A DNA stretch of 64,000 bases from Coprothermobacter proteolyticus DSM 5265 (GTDB taxonomy: Bacteria; Coprothermobacterota; Coprothermobacteria; Coprothermobacterales; Coprothermobacteraceae): assembly GCF_000020945.1 (NCBI RefSeq), contig NC_011295.1:1178001-1242000 (forward strand), in the 5' to 3' direction. The notes beneath the pieces were generated by a model that was not told where the DNA came from, did no database searches, and worked only from the letters and a program-made list of their open reading frames with translations. This document shows positions 52,124 to 60,098 of this stretch, piece after piece (the first letter of the stretch is position 1; each line of letters begins with the position of its first letter). The position numbers were made by a program, and so were the translations under genes.

Positions 52124-54760
52124 TCACAGGACCGCACCCAGCCCGGAGAGGGCCAGAATCAAAAGCCACATTTTTCCATCAAGCGGCACGGTGTGGAAGA
52201 TAACCTGAAGCGACGACACGTAGACAACTCCAAAAAGCATTGCCGCCGAAATTATTACAGCCAGCGTGAGGAAGAGATTCGAGAACGGATTTTTCCCCCA
52301 TAAGGTGGCGTTTTCTTCCCTGCATTCAAAGGCAAATATGAGCTGGGACATCACCAGGGTGGAAAAAGCCACCGTTCTTGAGAAGTCTATCCCGGTGCCG
52401 CCGTAATACCAGGATATCAGGTATGAAGCCATGGTGGCAAGGCTTATAAAAAACCCCCTGTAAAATATTTTCCGTCCCATGCCGCCGGAAAAAATACCTT
52501 CCTGTCTTTTTCGGGGTTTGCGGTTCATCACATCCCTCTCGGGCGGGTCCGCTCCCAATGCAATGGCCGGCAGGCCGTCGGTTATAAGGTTCATCCACAG
52601 TACCTGTATGGGCAAAAGCGGCAGCGGCATCCCCAGGAGCGACGACCACACCATCGTCAGCACTTCTCCGATATTGCAGGAGAGCAAGTAACGTATGAAT
52701 TTTCGGATGTTGTCGTAAATGATACGCCCTTCTTCCACGGCGGATACGATGCTTGCAAAATTGTCATCCAGCAGTATCATCGCCGAAGCTTCCTTCGTCA
52801 CATCGGTGCCTGTTTTGCCCATTGAAATACCTATATCCGCTTCCTTTACCGCAGGAGCGTCGTTCACTCCGTCACCGGTCATGGCAACCACATGGCCCTT
52901 CTTTTTTAGCGCTCGAACTATTCTCAACTTGTGCTTGGGAGTCACTCGGGCGTACACCGAAATATCATCTATACATTTTAAAAACTCGGATTCGGACATT
53001 TCGTCAAGTTCCTGGCCCGTTATTATCCTCCCACCTTTGCCCATCATGTTCAGTTCTTTTGCCACAGCCCAAGCGGTGGCGCGGTGATCACCCGTTATCA
53101 TTACAGGCTTTATCCCTGCGGCAAAGCACCTTTCGACGGCTGAAGCCGCTTCGGGTCGCGGCGGATCTATCATTCCCATCAAGCCTAGAAAAATCAAACC
53201 GGTCTCGATATTTTCGCTTAAGTCCCGAGTACTGTTTAATTTTCTGTAGGCAAACGCCAGGACCCTCAAGGCTTCCCTTCCCATATCCTCGTTTATCCGG
53301 GATATTTTTCTCTTTTCTGATAAAGTCATCTTTTTAACATTTCCATTTTCTTCTATACCATCGCAAAGTTCCAGAATTACGTCCATAGCTCCTTTTATGA
53401 ACAGGAATAGCTCCCCCTTTTGGTTTTTCACCACCACCGACATTCGCTTCCGTTCCGAATCGAAAGGAATTTCCCTTATCCTTTTGTAAGTCCTTTCAAC
53501 GTCATTTTTAAAAATTCCGGCCTTTGCAGCCGCAACCAAAAGGGCAACTTCCGTAGGGTCTCCGGCGGGCACCATCTCCTTTGGCCTTCCAAAGCCAAAA
53601 ATTCCGGACTTTTGCTCACCAAGTTCAGCGTTATTGCATGAAACCGCAACCCTGAGCAGTTTTTCCATTGAAGGAGAAGTTTTTTTAAGCAGCCGGCCAT
53701 CGTTTGTAATGAAGTCCCCTTCAATTCTGTAGCCGCTTCCTGTTACCATCACCGTTTCGCCATCCACATAGATTTTCCTCACGGTCATCCTGTTTTCCGT
53801 AAGGGTGCCGGTTTTATCGCTGCAAATAACTGTAGCACACCCCAGGGTTTCTACGGCCGTAAGTTTTCTCACCAGCACATTCTTTTTCACCATCCGCTGA
53901 ACTCCCATAGCGAGCACCATCGTGACCACGGCGGGCAATCCTTCGGGTATTGCAGCTACGGCAAGGCTTACACCAAAAAGGAACATCTGGTAAATCTCCT
54001 CGCCCCTCAGAACCCCTAACATCGCGACCATAAAGCATAACAAAAGGCAAAGGACGAGGAGCTGCTTGCCAAGGTCATCCAGCCGCCTTTGAAGTGGGGT
54101 TTGCTCTTCCTCGACGCCTTCCATCATTCCGGCGATTTTGCCCATTTCCGTATTCATTCCTGTTTGCGTCACCACCATTTTACCCCTGCCGCTTACCACC
54201 ATGGTCCCCATGAATACCAAATTCGAACGGTGGATTTTCAAGGTTTCCAGCTCCCTGCTTTCTACGCTTTTTTCCACAGGTACCGATTCTCCCGTAAGCA
54301 TGGATTCGTCCACTTTAAGATTTTCAGCCTCAAAAAGTTCCCCGTCGGCCGGTACTTTATCACCGGTCTCCAGTATCACTACATCGCCCGGCACCACCTC
54401 TTTAGCCGGGATTACTTGTATCTTCCCATCGCGCACTACCCTGGCTACGGGAGCCGCCATTTCTTTCAAAGCCTCTAGAGCTCTTTCGGTGCGGTATTCC
54501 TGTATGAACCCCATAAAGCCGTTTAATACGATAATTGCAGTGATGGCCGCAGCATCGGCCATCTCGCCCAAAAAATACGATACTATTGTTGCTCCTAAAA
54601 GCACCAGGGTGATGGTGCTTTTAAACTGGTTGATGAAAAGGATTGCGGGTGATTTTTTCCGACTTTCATGGATTACGTTTTCTCCGAAGAGTTTTTTCTT
54701 TAAAGGTATCTCCCTGCTTGACAAACCTCTTTTTAGATCGGTGTTCCACGATGCCGTCAT
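52124..54760 (-). CDS. Ca2+-transporting P-type ATPase (type II), cargo copy
   Basis: An 878-aa membrane pump. VICSDKTGTLTENRMTVRK is the phosphorylation site, MTGDGVNDAPAVKEADIGISMG the hinge and VAAIPEGLPAVVTMVLAMGVQRM the TM4 ion-binding segment. About ten helices. It aligns along its whole length with the host pump at 40792-43347 but is clearly a different lineage. GGAGGG sets the start at 54760 (MTASWNTDL). With spmB and spmA upstream on the same strand it may belong to that operon; Ca2+ handling is relevant to sporulation in the presumed donor. Confidence 0.92.
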   Translation of the reverse strand: MTASWNTDLKRGLSSREIPLKKKLFGENVIHESRKKSPAILFINQFKSTITLVLLGATIVSYFLGEMADAAAITAIIVLNGFMGFIQEYRTERALEALKEMAAPVARVVRDGKIQVIPAKEVVPGDVVILETGDKVPADGELFEAENLKVDESMLTGESVPVEKSVESRELETLKIHRSNLVFMGTMVVSGRGKMVVTQTGMNTEMGKIAGMMEGVEEEQTPLQRRLDDLGKQLLVLCLLLCFMVAMLGVLRGEEIYQMFLFGVSLAVAAIPEGLPAVVTMVLAMGVQRMVKKNVLVRKLTAVETLGCATVICSDKTGTLTENRMTVRKIYVDGETVMVTGSGYRIEGDFITNDGRLLKKTSPSMEKLLRVAVSCNNAELGEQKSGIFGFGRPKEMVPAGDPTEVALLVAAAKAGIFKNDVERTYKRIREIPFDSERKRMSVVVKNQKGELFLFIKGAMDVILELCDGIEENGNVKKMTLSEKRKISRINEDMGREALRVLAFAYRKLNSTRDLSENIETGLIFLGLMGMIDPPRPEAASAVERCFAAGIKPVMITGDHRATAWAVAKELNMMGKGGRIITGQELDEMSESEFLKCIDDISVYARVTPKHKLRIVRALKKKGHVVAMTGDGVNDAPAVKEADIGISMGKTGTDVTKEASAMILLDDNFASIVSAVEEGRIIYDNIRKFIRYLLSCNIGEVLTMVWSSLLGMPLPLLPIQVLWMNLITDGLPAIALGADPPERDVMNRKPRKRQEGIFSGGMGRKIFYRGFFISLATMASYLISWYYGGTGIDFSRTVAFSTLVMSQLIFAFECREENATLWGKNPFSNLFLTLAVIISAAMLFGVVYVSSLQVIFHTVPLDGKMWLLILALSGLGAVL

Positions 54761-54828
54761 TTTTCTTCCCTCCAAGCAATGATCCACTTTAAATTTATTC
54801 CGGCATTTTGAAGGTTATGTCTCTTCCT

Positions 54829-55359
54829 TTATTCGAACAATCGTTTTACTATGTATACCGATGCCAGCAGGCTTGCAAAATCCGCCATAATTCCCACGGG
54901 AACGGCGTACCTCGTCTTTTTGATGCCTACCGAACCAAAATAGATTGCTATTATATAAAAGGTGGTATCGGTAGACCCCATCAGCGTGGACGCCAGCCTT
55001 CCCATGTACGAATCTGGACCGTAGGTGTCAAAAATTTCTACCATCATGCTGAGTGCCGCCGGTCCCGACAGGGTTCTCACTATAGACAAGAAGAGGGCAT
55101 CGGCCGGAATCTCCAAAAGCCGGATGACAGGATTTAAAACTTTCACCATCAAATCTACGGCTCCCGATTCCCTAAAGATGCTGACGGCAACGTAAATCCC
55201 CAAAAGATAGGGAACAAGCTTTACGGCAAGCTGCAAACCTTCCTGGGCTCCTTGTGTAAACACTTCAAATACCCTGACGTTATTTATCAAACCGTGTAAA
55301 AAGACCGCCGCCATCACAACGGGAATTATCCAGGAAGAAATTGAAATTTGCTCCGCCAA
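54829..55359 (-). CDS. spmB: Spore maturation protein B (cargo)
   Basis: A 176-aa membrane protein with the nucleoside-recognition (Gate) fold. SIVRTLSGPAALSMMVEIFDTYGPDSYMGRLASTLMGSTDTTFYIIAIYFG and GIKKTRYAVPVGIMADFASLLASVYIVK are typical SpmB blocks. In Bacillus and Clostridia SpmA/SpmB act in dehydration of the spore core. Complete (usual length about 175). It starts 5 bp after spmA. Its presence in a host with no other sporulation genes in view supports foreign origin of the cargo. Confidence 0.93.
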   Translation of the reverse strand: MAEQISISSWIIPVVMAAVFLHGLINNVRVFEVFTQGAQEGLQLAVKLVPYLLGIYVAVSIFRESGAVDLMVKVLNPVIRLLEIPADALFLSIVRTLSGPAALSMMVEIFDTYGPDSYMGRLASTLMGSTDTTFYIIAIYFGSVGIKKTRYAVPVGIMADFASLLASVYIVKRLFE

Positions 55360-55364
55360 ATTCC

Positions 55365-55958
55365 TTACCTCCTTCTTTCGATTTTCCGGTAAAGGAGCCT
55401 GAAAGCATAGTCGGCAACAACTGCAACCAGGGTGGAACAGGTAGTGGCAAAGAGAATGGCCCCCAGCACTTCCGATGGATTTTTAGAACCGGCCGCAGCC
55501 CTTAGAGCTATTATCGTCGCGGGTACCAGCGTCACGCTGGATGTATTTATGGCAAGGAATGTGCACATGGCCTCCGTTGCGGTATCGGGATTGGGATTTA
55601 GGGTTTGCAGTTCCTTCATAGCTTTAAGTCCGAAAGGCGTCGCTGCGTTGCCGAACCCCAGCATATTGGCGCTCAAGTTCATCAATATGCTCCCCATGGC
55701 CGGGTGACCTTTGGGTATGGAGGGGAAAAGCCACCTGAATAAAGGCGCGATAAACCTGCTGATACTATCTATAAGCCCTGATTCTTCCGCCACTTTTGCT
55801 ATCCCAAGCCAAAAACCCACGACTCCCATGAGACTTATCGCCCTCTCAATGGCGGTTTTTGCAGCTTCCAGTGCAGCGGGAGTTATTGAATCCAGCTTTC
55901 CGTTCCAAGCGGCGGCTAAAATCCCTCCCAGTATCAAAAAAGCAAAAATCCAGTTCAC
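55365..55958 (-). CDS. spmA: Spore maturation protein A (cargo, at the IS boundary)
   Basis: A 197-aa membrane protein of the same fold. FAFLILGGILAAAWNGKLDSITPAALEAAKTAI and the conserved MNLSANMLGFGNAATPFGLKAMKELQ and FLAINTSSVTLVPATIIALRAAAGS identify SpmA. The open frame runs back into IS copy 2, but the true start is the GTG at 55958, 10 bp from the IS, behind GGGGGATT. The IS is inserted exactly at that Shine-Dalgarno: the G run is kept and everything upstream is replaced by IS sequence. Confidence 0.92.
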   Translation of the reverse strand: MNWIFAFLILGGILAAAWNGKLDSITPAALEAAKTAIERAISLMGVVGFWLGIAKVAEESGLIDSISRFIAPLFRWLFPSIPKGHPAMGSILMNLSANMLGFGNAATPFGLKAMKELQTLNPNPDTATEAMCTFLAINTSSVTLVPATIIALRAAAGSKNPSEVLGAILFATTCSTLVAVVADYAFRLLYRKIERRR

Positions 55959-55984
55959 TTGAATCCCCCTCGTATAATATGTCT

Positions 55985-56265
55985 TAGAAATTATCAAGAA
56001 GTTTTTATAGCTTCTTGATAATAAGGTGTGCCTTTGCGAAAATTAATTTGGGTTGGTCTGGGGTCACTCTTAATCCCCCCTGTAGCCCACAAATATGGCC
56101 TACTCAGTTAAGAGTGAGACCCCTGCGGTGCAGTACTAGTTTCTTACTCGTGAGCCGAGCCAGCAGGCCTTCCGGCCCCTGGAGTCAGCAGGCCAGGGGT
56201 GCACCCCCGGTTGTCCTGTCAAGCTCTTATCGCCCGCGAGGCTGTTAGGTACTGCACCCGCAGGG
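55985..56265 (+). ncRNA. Candidate bridge RNA of IS110 copy 2
   Basis: Same folding pattern as in copy 1. The target-type guide is AAT-C6-T at 56072-56081, which is exactly the left target found beside copy 1 (AATCCCCCCT at 47362-47371). Donor-loop segments are unchanged. Confidence 0.72.
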
Positions 56266-56304
56266 CACGCCCCTACTCCTGGCCAACTCAAGGAGGGATA
56301 TCCG

Positions 56305-57540
56305 TTGGCTCAGGTCATCTTCGCAGGCATCGATGTCAGCACCTCTAAGCTGGACATCATTTGCATCGATGAAAATGGTAATCAGCTTTCTCCCGCTAGG
56401 TCTTTCCCTAATAATGCCGAGGGCGCAAATGAGTTGATAAACGCTGTAGTTTCCCTAGCAGCTAAGTCCAATGTCTCCCAGCTTAATCTCGGATTAGAAG
56501 CTACTTCCATCTTCAGTGTCCCACTCCGAGATTTCCTTATGGATGCCCCTCAGTTAAAGCCTTTTTCGGTCCAGGTGTATGAAATTAACCCTTCTCTTGT
56601 GGCTGGCTTTAAAAAGGCTTTCGGCTCCAGACTTCCTAAAACCGATGCTATTGACGCTTATATAATCGCTGAAAGGTTACGCTTCGGACATCTTACACCC
56701 TACAGCCATGAGGCTTCTGTTACAGCACCTTTGCGCCAGCTTACAAGGCTCAGATTACACCTTGTCGACCTCCTCGTTGAGGAGAAAAATCGGGCTTTGA
56801 ATCTCATCTTTTTGAGGTTTTCTAATTACAAACAGGACAACCCTTTCAGCAATGCCTTCGGCAAGGCTTCTGTTGAGGTCCTGAAAGAGTTTACTCCTGA
56901 TGAGATAGCTCAAATATCCGTAGAAGAACTGGCGGAGTTTATTCAGTCCCACGGAAAAAACAGGTTCGCTAATTCTGAGGAAATCGCCAGTGCCTTAAAG
57001 CAAGCCGCAAGGCGCGCTTACCGCCTAAACTCTAAAATGCAGCAGGTCTGCGAGATAGCTCTTTCCCTTACTCTTCAAAACATTGAGCATCTCAAAAGGC
57101 AGATTAAAAGCCTTGATAAGGTCATTTCCAGAGAGCTTAAGGCTATTCCTCAAACTCTCACTACGGTTAAGGGTTTAGGCGAGGTGTCGGCTGCAGGAAT
57201 AATCGCTGAAATAGGCGATATCAAGCGTTTCAAGAACGAAGCCTCTCTTGCTCAGTATGCCGGCCTCACCTGGACCCGTTATCAGTCGGGCGATTTTGAC
57301 GCTGAAGAGCGTCGTTTGACAAAGAGCGGGAACAAATACCTCCGCTATTACTTGGTCATGGCCGCAAACTCGTTGCGGGTGCACAACGAGGAATACAAGG
57401 CCTATTACCAGACCAAGTATCAGGAGGTGCAAAAGCACCAGCATAAGAGGGCGCTGGTATTGACTGCCCGCAAACTGGTTAGGCTGGTCTTTGCGCTGCT
57501 GAGCAAAGGCCAAATCTACAAGGGGACGGTGAGGAGTTAA
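56305..57540 (+). CDS. IS110-family transposase (DEDD recombinase), copy 2
   Basis: A 411-aa protein identical to the one at 47707-48942, with Asp10, Glu65, Asp114, Asp117 and Ser328 intact and the same TTG start and AAGGAGG. Both copies therefore look active. Expression from an inserted copy should be low because the -35 half of its promoter sits at the opposite end of the element. Confidence 0.95.
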   Translation: MAQVIFAGIDVSTSKLDIICIDENGNQLSPARSFPNNAEGANELINAVVSLAAKSNVSQLNLGLEATSIFSVPLRDFLMDAPQLKPFSVQVYEINPSLVAGFKKAFGSRLPKTDAIDAYIIAERLRFGHLTPYSHEASVTAPLRQLTRLRLHLVDLLVEEKNRALNLIFLRFSNYKQDNPFSNAFGKASVEVLKEFTPDEIAQISVEELAEFIQSHGKNRFANSEEIASALKQAARRAYRLNSKMQQVCEIALSLTLQNIEHLKRQIKSLDKVISRELKAIPQTLTTVKGLGEVSAAGIIAEIGDIKRFKNEASLAQYAGLTWTRYQSGDFDAEERRLTKSGNKYLRYYLVMAANSLRVHNEEYKAYYQTKYQEVQKHQHKRALVLTARKLVRLVFALLSKGQIYKGTVRS

Positions 57541-57677
57541 TTTTGTTTTTAAAACTTATTTGACCTCTTCTGTGCCAATTTTTCCCATACTAATTGGCTA
57601 GGGATATTATTGTCTTTTTTTGCCCTGATAATTTTATTTTCCAGTTTTAGGGTATTGACATATTACCGTGAGTCTTT

Positions 57678-58667
57678 CTAAGGAAGAACAAGATCCGTGT
57701 AAACATCTGTGAAAGCTTCACTCGGATCCGGGAATGGACTGGACTCCGCGAACTCTACGGCTTCTTCAACCTGCTTATTCACTTTGTCCCAAATCTGTGT
57801 TTTCTTCTCTTCGGTAAGTATTCCTTGAGCCATCAGCTTTTTCTCAAAATTCGCGACAGGATCTTTTTTCTTCCACTCTTCAACTTCTTCCTCAGGTCTG
57901 TAGATCCACCCCATTTGTTCGTCGGCTCCCGCCCCCGCATGATGGCCGTACCACCTGTATGTGATAGCCTCAATTAAAGTAGGACCTTCACCTTCTTTTG
58001 CTCTCTTCAACGCCTCGCTAACCGCCTCATAAACGGCCAGTACATCGTTTCCGTCAATTGTTACTCCCGGTATTCCATAACCTTTCGCTCTTTCAGAAAT
58101 GTTCTTCACGGAAACTGCGTAAGAAGCTGGGGTTGACACGGCATATTGGTTATTCTGAACCAAATAGACTACAGGTAACCTCCATATAGTGGCAAGGTTA
58201 AGACCTTCATGGAAGACTCCCTGGTTAGAAGCACCATCACCAAAGAAACAAATCGTAGCTCCGCCAGTATTCTTCATTTTTTGCGCCAGAGCAACACCTG
58301 CAGAAACAGGAATGGACTCGCCTACAATACTCAACATAGGAAGCACTTTAGCTTCAAACGCCTCAACGTGCATGTTGCCGCCTTTACCTTTACTGTACCC
58401 GGTAGCTCGCCCGTGTACCTCGGCAAACAAACGTTTCAGATCAACACCATCCCGTGCCGCAGCGTCACTAGTACCCCTGTGTGAAATCTCCCAGTAGTCT
58501 TCTGGTCCTAACGCCTTCACAGTTCCCACTGGAATTGCCTCTTGTCCTACGCCAGCCAACAGTGTCCATACCTTTCCTTTAGAGGATTGTTCTACAAGTT
58601 TTTCTTCAGCCTGGCGCAAAAGAACCATCTTCTCATACATTTCAATAAGATCTTCATTGGACAACAT
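57678..58667 (-). CDS. Thiamine-diphosphate-dependent dehydrogenase E1 component, alpha subunit (copy 1)
   Basis: A 329-aa alpha subunit. The ThDP motif runs from FFGDGASNQGVFHEGLNLA to VYLVQNNQYAVSTPAS (GDG to NN). SHRGTSDAAARDG, the phosphorylation-loop equivalent TYRWYGHHAGAGADEQMGWI and GVGQEAIPVG are present. Sequence and length follow copy 2 (60099-61088) closely. AAGGGGGTAAT precedes the ATG. The protein is complete, but IS copy 2 begins 2 bp after its stop, separating it from E1-beta 1. E1 is an alpha2-beta2 tetramer, so subunit balance is probably disturbed unless beta 2 substitutes. Confidence 0.92.
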   Translation of the reverse strand: MLSNEDLIEMYEKMVLLRQAEEKLVEQSSKGKVWTLLAGVGQEAIPVGTVKALGPEDYWEISHRGTSDAAARDGVDLKRLFAEVHGRATGYSKGKGGNMHVEAFEAKVLPMLSIVGESIPVSAGVALAQKMKNTGGATICFFGDGASNQGVFHEGLNLATIWRLPVVYLVQNNQYAVSTPASYAVSVKNISERAKGYGIPGVTIDGNDVLAVYEAVSEALKRAKEGEGPTLIEAITYRWYGHHAGAGADEQMGWIYRPEEEVEEWKKKDPVANFEKKLMAQGILTEEKKTQIWDKVNKQVEEAVEFAESSPFPDPSEAFTDVYTDLVLP

Positions 58668-59119
58668 TTAATTACCCCCTTTACTTTTTGCTTTTAACTT
58701 TCGCAGGCATCAGATCATAGGCAAACATCTCCTTTCCATTCTGGACAATCTTGTGCTCAAGAAAAAACTTGTTCTCTCACCAAGCAAAAGCCAGGATCTC
58801 AGTAATCCGCTAACGCTCGAGATCTCACTTTCCCCGTTCAACAGAACAGCTTTTATAAGAACATTATCGGAAGCTTCGAAAGGTACTTAAAACACAGCAG
58901 GGATCACAAGAAAGCCAAGGACTTGAACATATAAGAGCATAGTGACAATACTTAAACCAGCATCAATAACAGCATTCTAAATCTCACCCACACCGCAACG
59001 CAACGACTATGATTACAATTACAGCATCCTGTACATATCTCATGTGCAAAACCCATGAAGGGAGCATGTAACAGTGCGTCAAACATTTCTACTCCCTTCA
59101 TGGCTATCTGCCTAATTCC
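58668..59119. other. Intergenic region between the two E1 pairs
   Basis: 452 bp with no credible gene. It ends with a 12-bp perfect inverted repeat, CCATGAAGGGAG (59053-59064) and CTCCCTTCATGG (59092-59103), with a 27-nt loop. On the minus strand it follows E1-beta 2 and is trailed by GGTTTTGC, so it may act as terminator or attenuator between the gene pairs. A promoter for E1-alpha 1 should lie at 58680-58900, but no consensus is clear. Confidence 0.5.
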
Positions 59120-60085
59120 TTACTGTAGTATTTCCTTAACTGCTTTGATCAGTTTTTCTTCGCTTATGAGCATTTCCCTTTCAAGCACAGGAGAATGCGG
59201 GACAGGTACTTGAGCTCTAGTTACTCTTCTAATAGGAGCTTTTAAATATACATATCCTTTTTCCGCAACCACAGCAGAGACTTCCGAAGCAAAGGAACAT
59301 TGCCTCCAATCATCGTCACATACAACCAATCTACCAGTCTTTGCAACCGACCCCAGGATTACATCTTCGTCAAGAGGGGTAAGTGTCCGCGGGTCCACAA
59401 CTTCCACTGATACGCCTTCGCCCGCCAGTTTCTCAGCTACCTGCATGGCTAGGTAATTCGCGTAACCAGCACCAACAATGGTAACGTCTTTCCCTTCTCT
59501 TCTTACAATTCCTTTTCCTATGGGTACTGTGTAATCTTCATCTGGTACTTCCTCTCGATTCATGAACACTTTAAATTCCATAAAGTAAATGACTGGATTA
59601 TCATCACGTATGGCACTCTTGAGCAGTCCTTTGGCATCATAAGGGGTTGAAGGCATAACCACCTTGAGCCCTGGTGTGTGCACAAAATAAGCAGCAGTAT
59701 TGTCGGAGTGCTGACCTGCAGCCCCCCCACCCATGTTTAAAGCCATAAAAGTAACAGGAATCGTAGCTTGTCCACCTGTCATGTACCTGGTCTTTGCTGC
59801 TTGGTTGACAAGCTGATCCATGGCAACAAACATGAAATCTGATACCATAAACTCAACTACTGGTCTCATACCTCCAATGGCTGCACCTACGGCAGTTCCC
59901 GTAAAACCACTTTCCGAAATTGGAGTGCTCATAACTCTTTCAGGTCCAAATTCCTCAAAAATCCCTTTGGTTTCGCCGAAGGTACCGGTATGGACGTCTT
60001 CTCCCATTAGGATTACTTTTTCGTCTCTTCTAAGCTCTTCTCTGAGAGCTTGGTTTATGGCTTGAAGAAACATTAATTGGCTCAT
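59120..60085 (-). CDS. Thiamine-diphosphate-dependent dehydrogenase E1 component, beta subunit (copy 2)
   Basis: A 321-aa beta subunit. MSQLMFLQAINQALREELRRDEKVILMGEDVHTGTFG, PISESGFTGTAVGAAIGGMRPVVEF, GQHSDNTAAYFVHTPGLKVVMPS and VVDPRTLTPLDED are diagnostic. The frame reaches up to 60199 inside the alpha gene, but GGGGGG before the ATG at 60085 and alignment to copy 1 set the start there. It begins 13 bp after the E1-alpha 2 stop, which shows how pair 1 must have looked before the insertion. Confidence 0.93.
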   Translation of the reverse strand: MSQLMFLQAINQALREELRRDEKVILMGEDVHTGTFGETKGIFEEFGPERVMSTPISESGFTGTAVGAAIGGMRPVVEFMVSDFMFVAMDQLVNQAAKTRYMTGGQATIPVTFMALNMGGGAAGQHSDNTAAYFVHTPGLKVVMPSTPYDAKGLLKSAIRDDNPVIYFMEFKVFMNREEVPDEDYTVPIGKGIVRREGKDVTIVGAGYANYLAMQVAEKLAGEGVSVEVVDPRTLTPLDEDVILGSVAKTGRLVVCDDDWRQCSFASEVSAVVAEKGYVYLKAPIRRVTRAQVPVPHSPVLEREMLISEEKLIKAVKEILQ

Positions 60086-60098
60086 TACTCGTCCCCCC

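Larger units (their letters stand above)
47370..57675 (+). mobile_element. Composite element: two direct IS110-family copies flanking about 6.9 kb of foreign cargo
   Basis: IS copies at 47370-49077 and 55969-57675 are in the same orientation and encode identical 411-aa transposases. They enclose a 67-aa gene, birA (frameshifted), an osmC-like gene, a macro-domain gene, a 102-aa gene, a Ca2+-type ATPase gene, spmB and spmA, all on the minus strand. Removing it joins AATCCCCCCT to TTCTAAGG and restores E1-alpha 1 stop, GGGGGG Shine-Dalgarno and E1-beta 1 ATG in the spacing of the intact paralogous pair. The only duplication is the CT core. It could have moved as a unit, or a cargo circle with one IS could have recombined into a resident IS. 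Confidence 0.88.
55969..57675 (+). mobile_element. IS110-family insertion sequence, copy 2
   Basis: 1,707 bp, same orientation as copy 1 and identical along all stretches compared except for one C fewer in the internal C tract (56075-56080). Left flank: spmA ribosome-binding site (GAATCCCC-CT). Right flank: GTGAGT-CT then the end of E1-alpha 1 (stop codon at 57678-57680, 2 bp from the IS). Near-perfect identity indicates a recent duplication or ongoing gene conversion. Confidence 0.93.

Noticed and set aside
47370-57675. The duplicated IS as an assembly artefact
   Set aside because: The copies differ by an internal base, all four flanks are different, and host genes on both sides belong to the same broken operon. 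Misassembly remains possible but is the less simple reading.
47365-57680. Target-site duplication flanking the composite element
   Set aside because: Only the CT core is shared by the two outer junctions. The C-rich tract at the left is half of the target, not a repeat.
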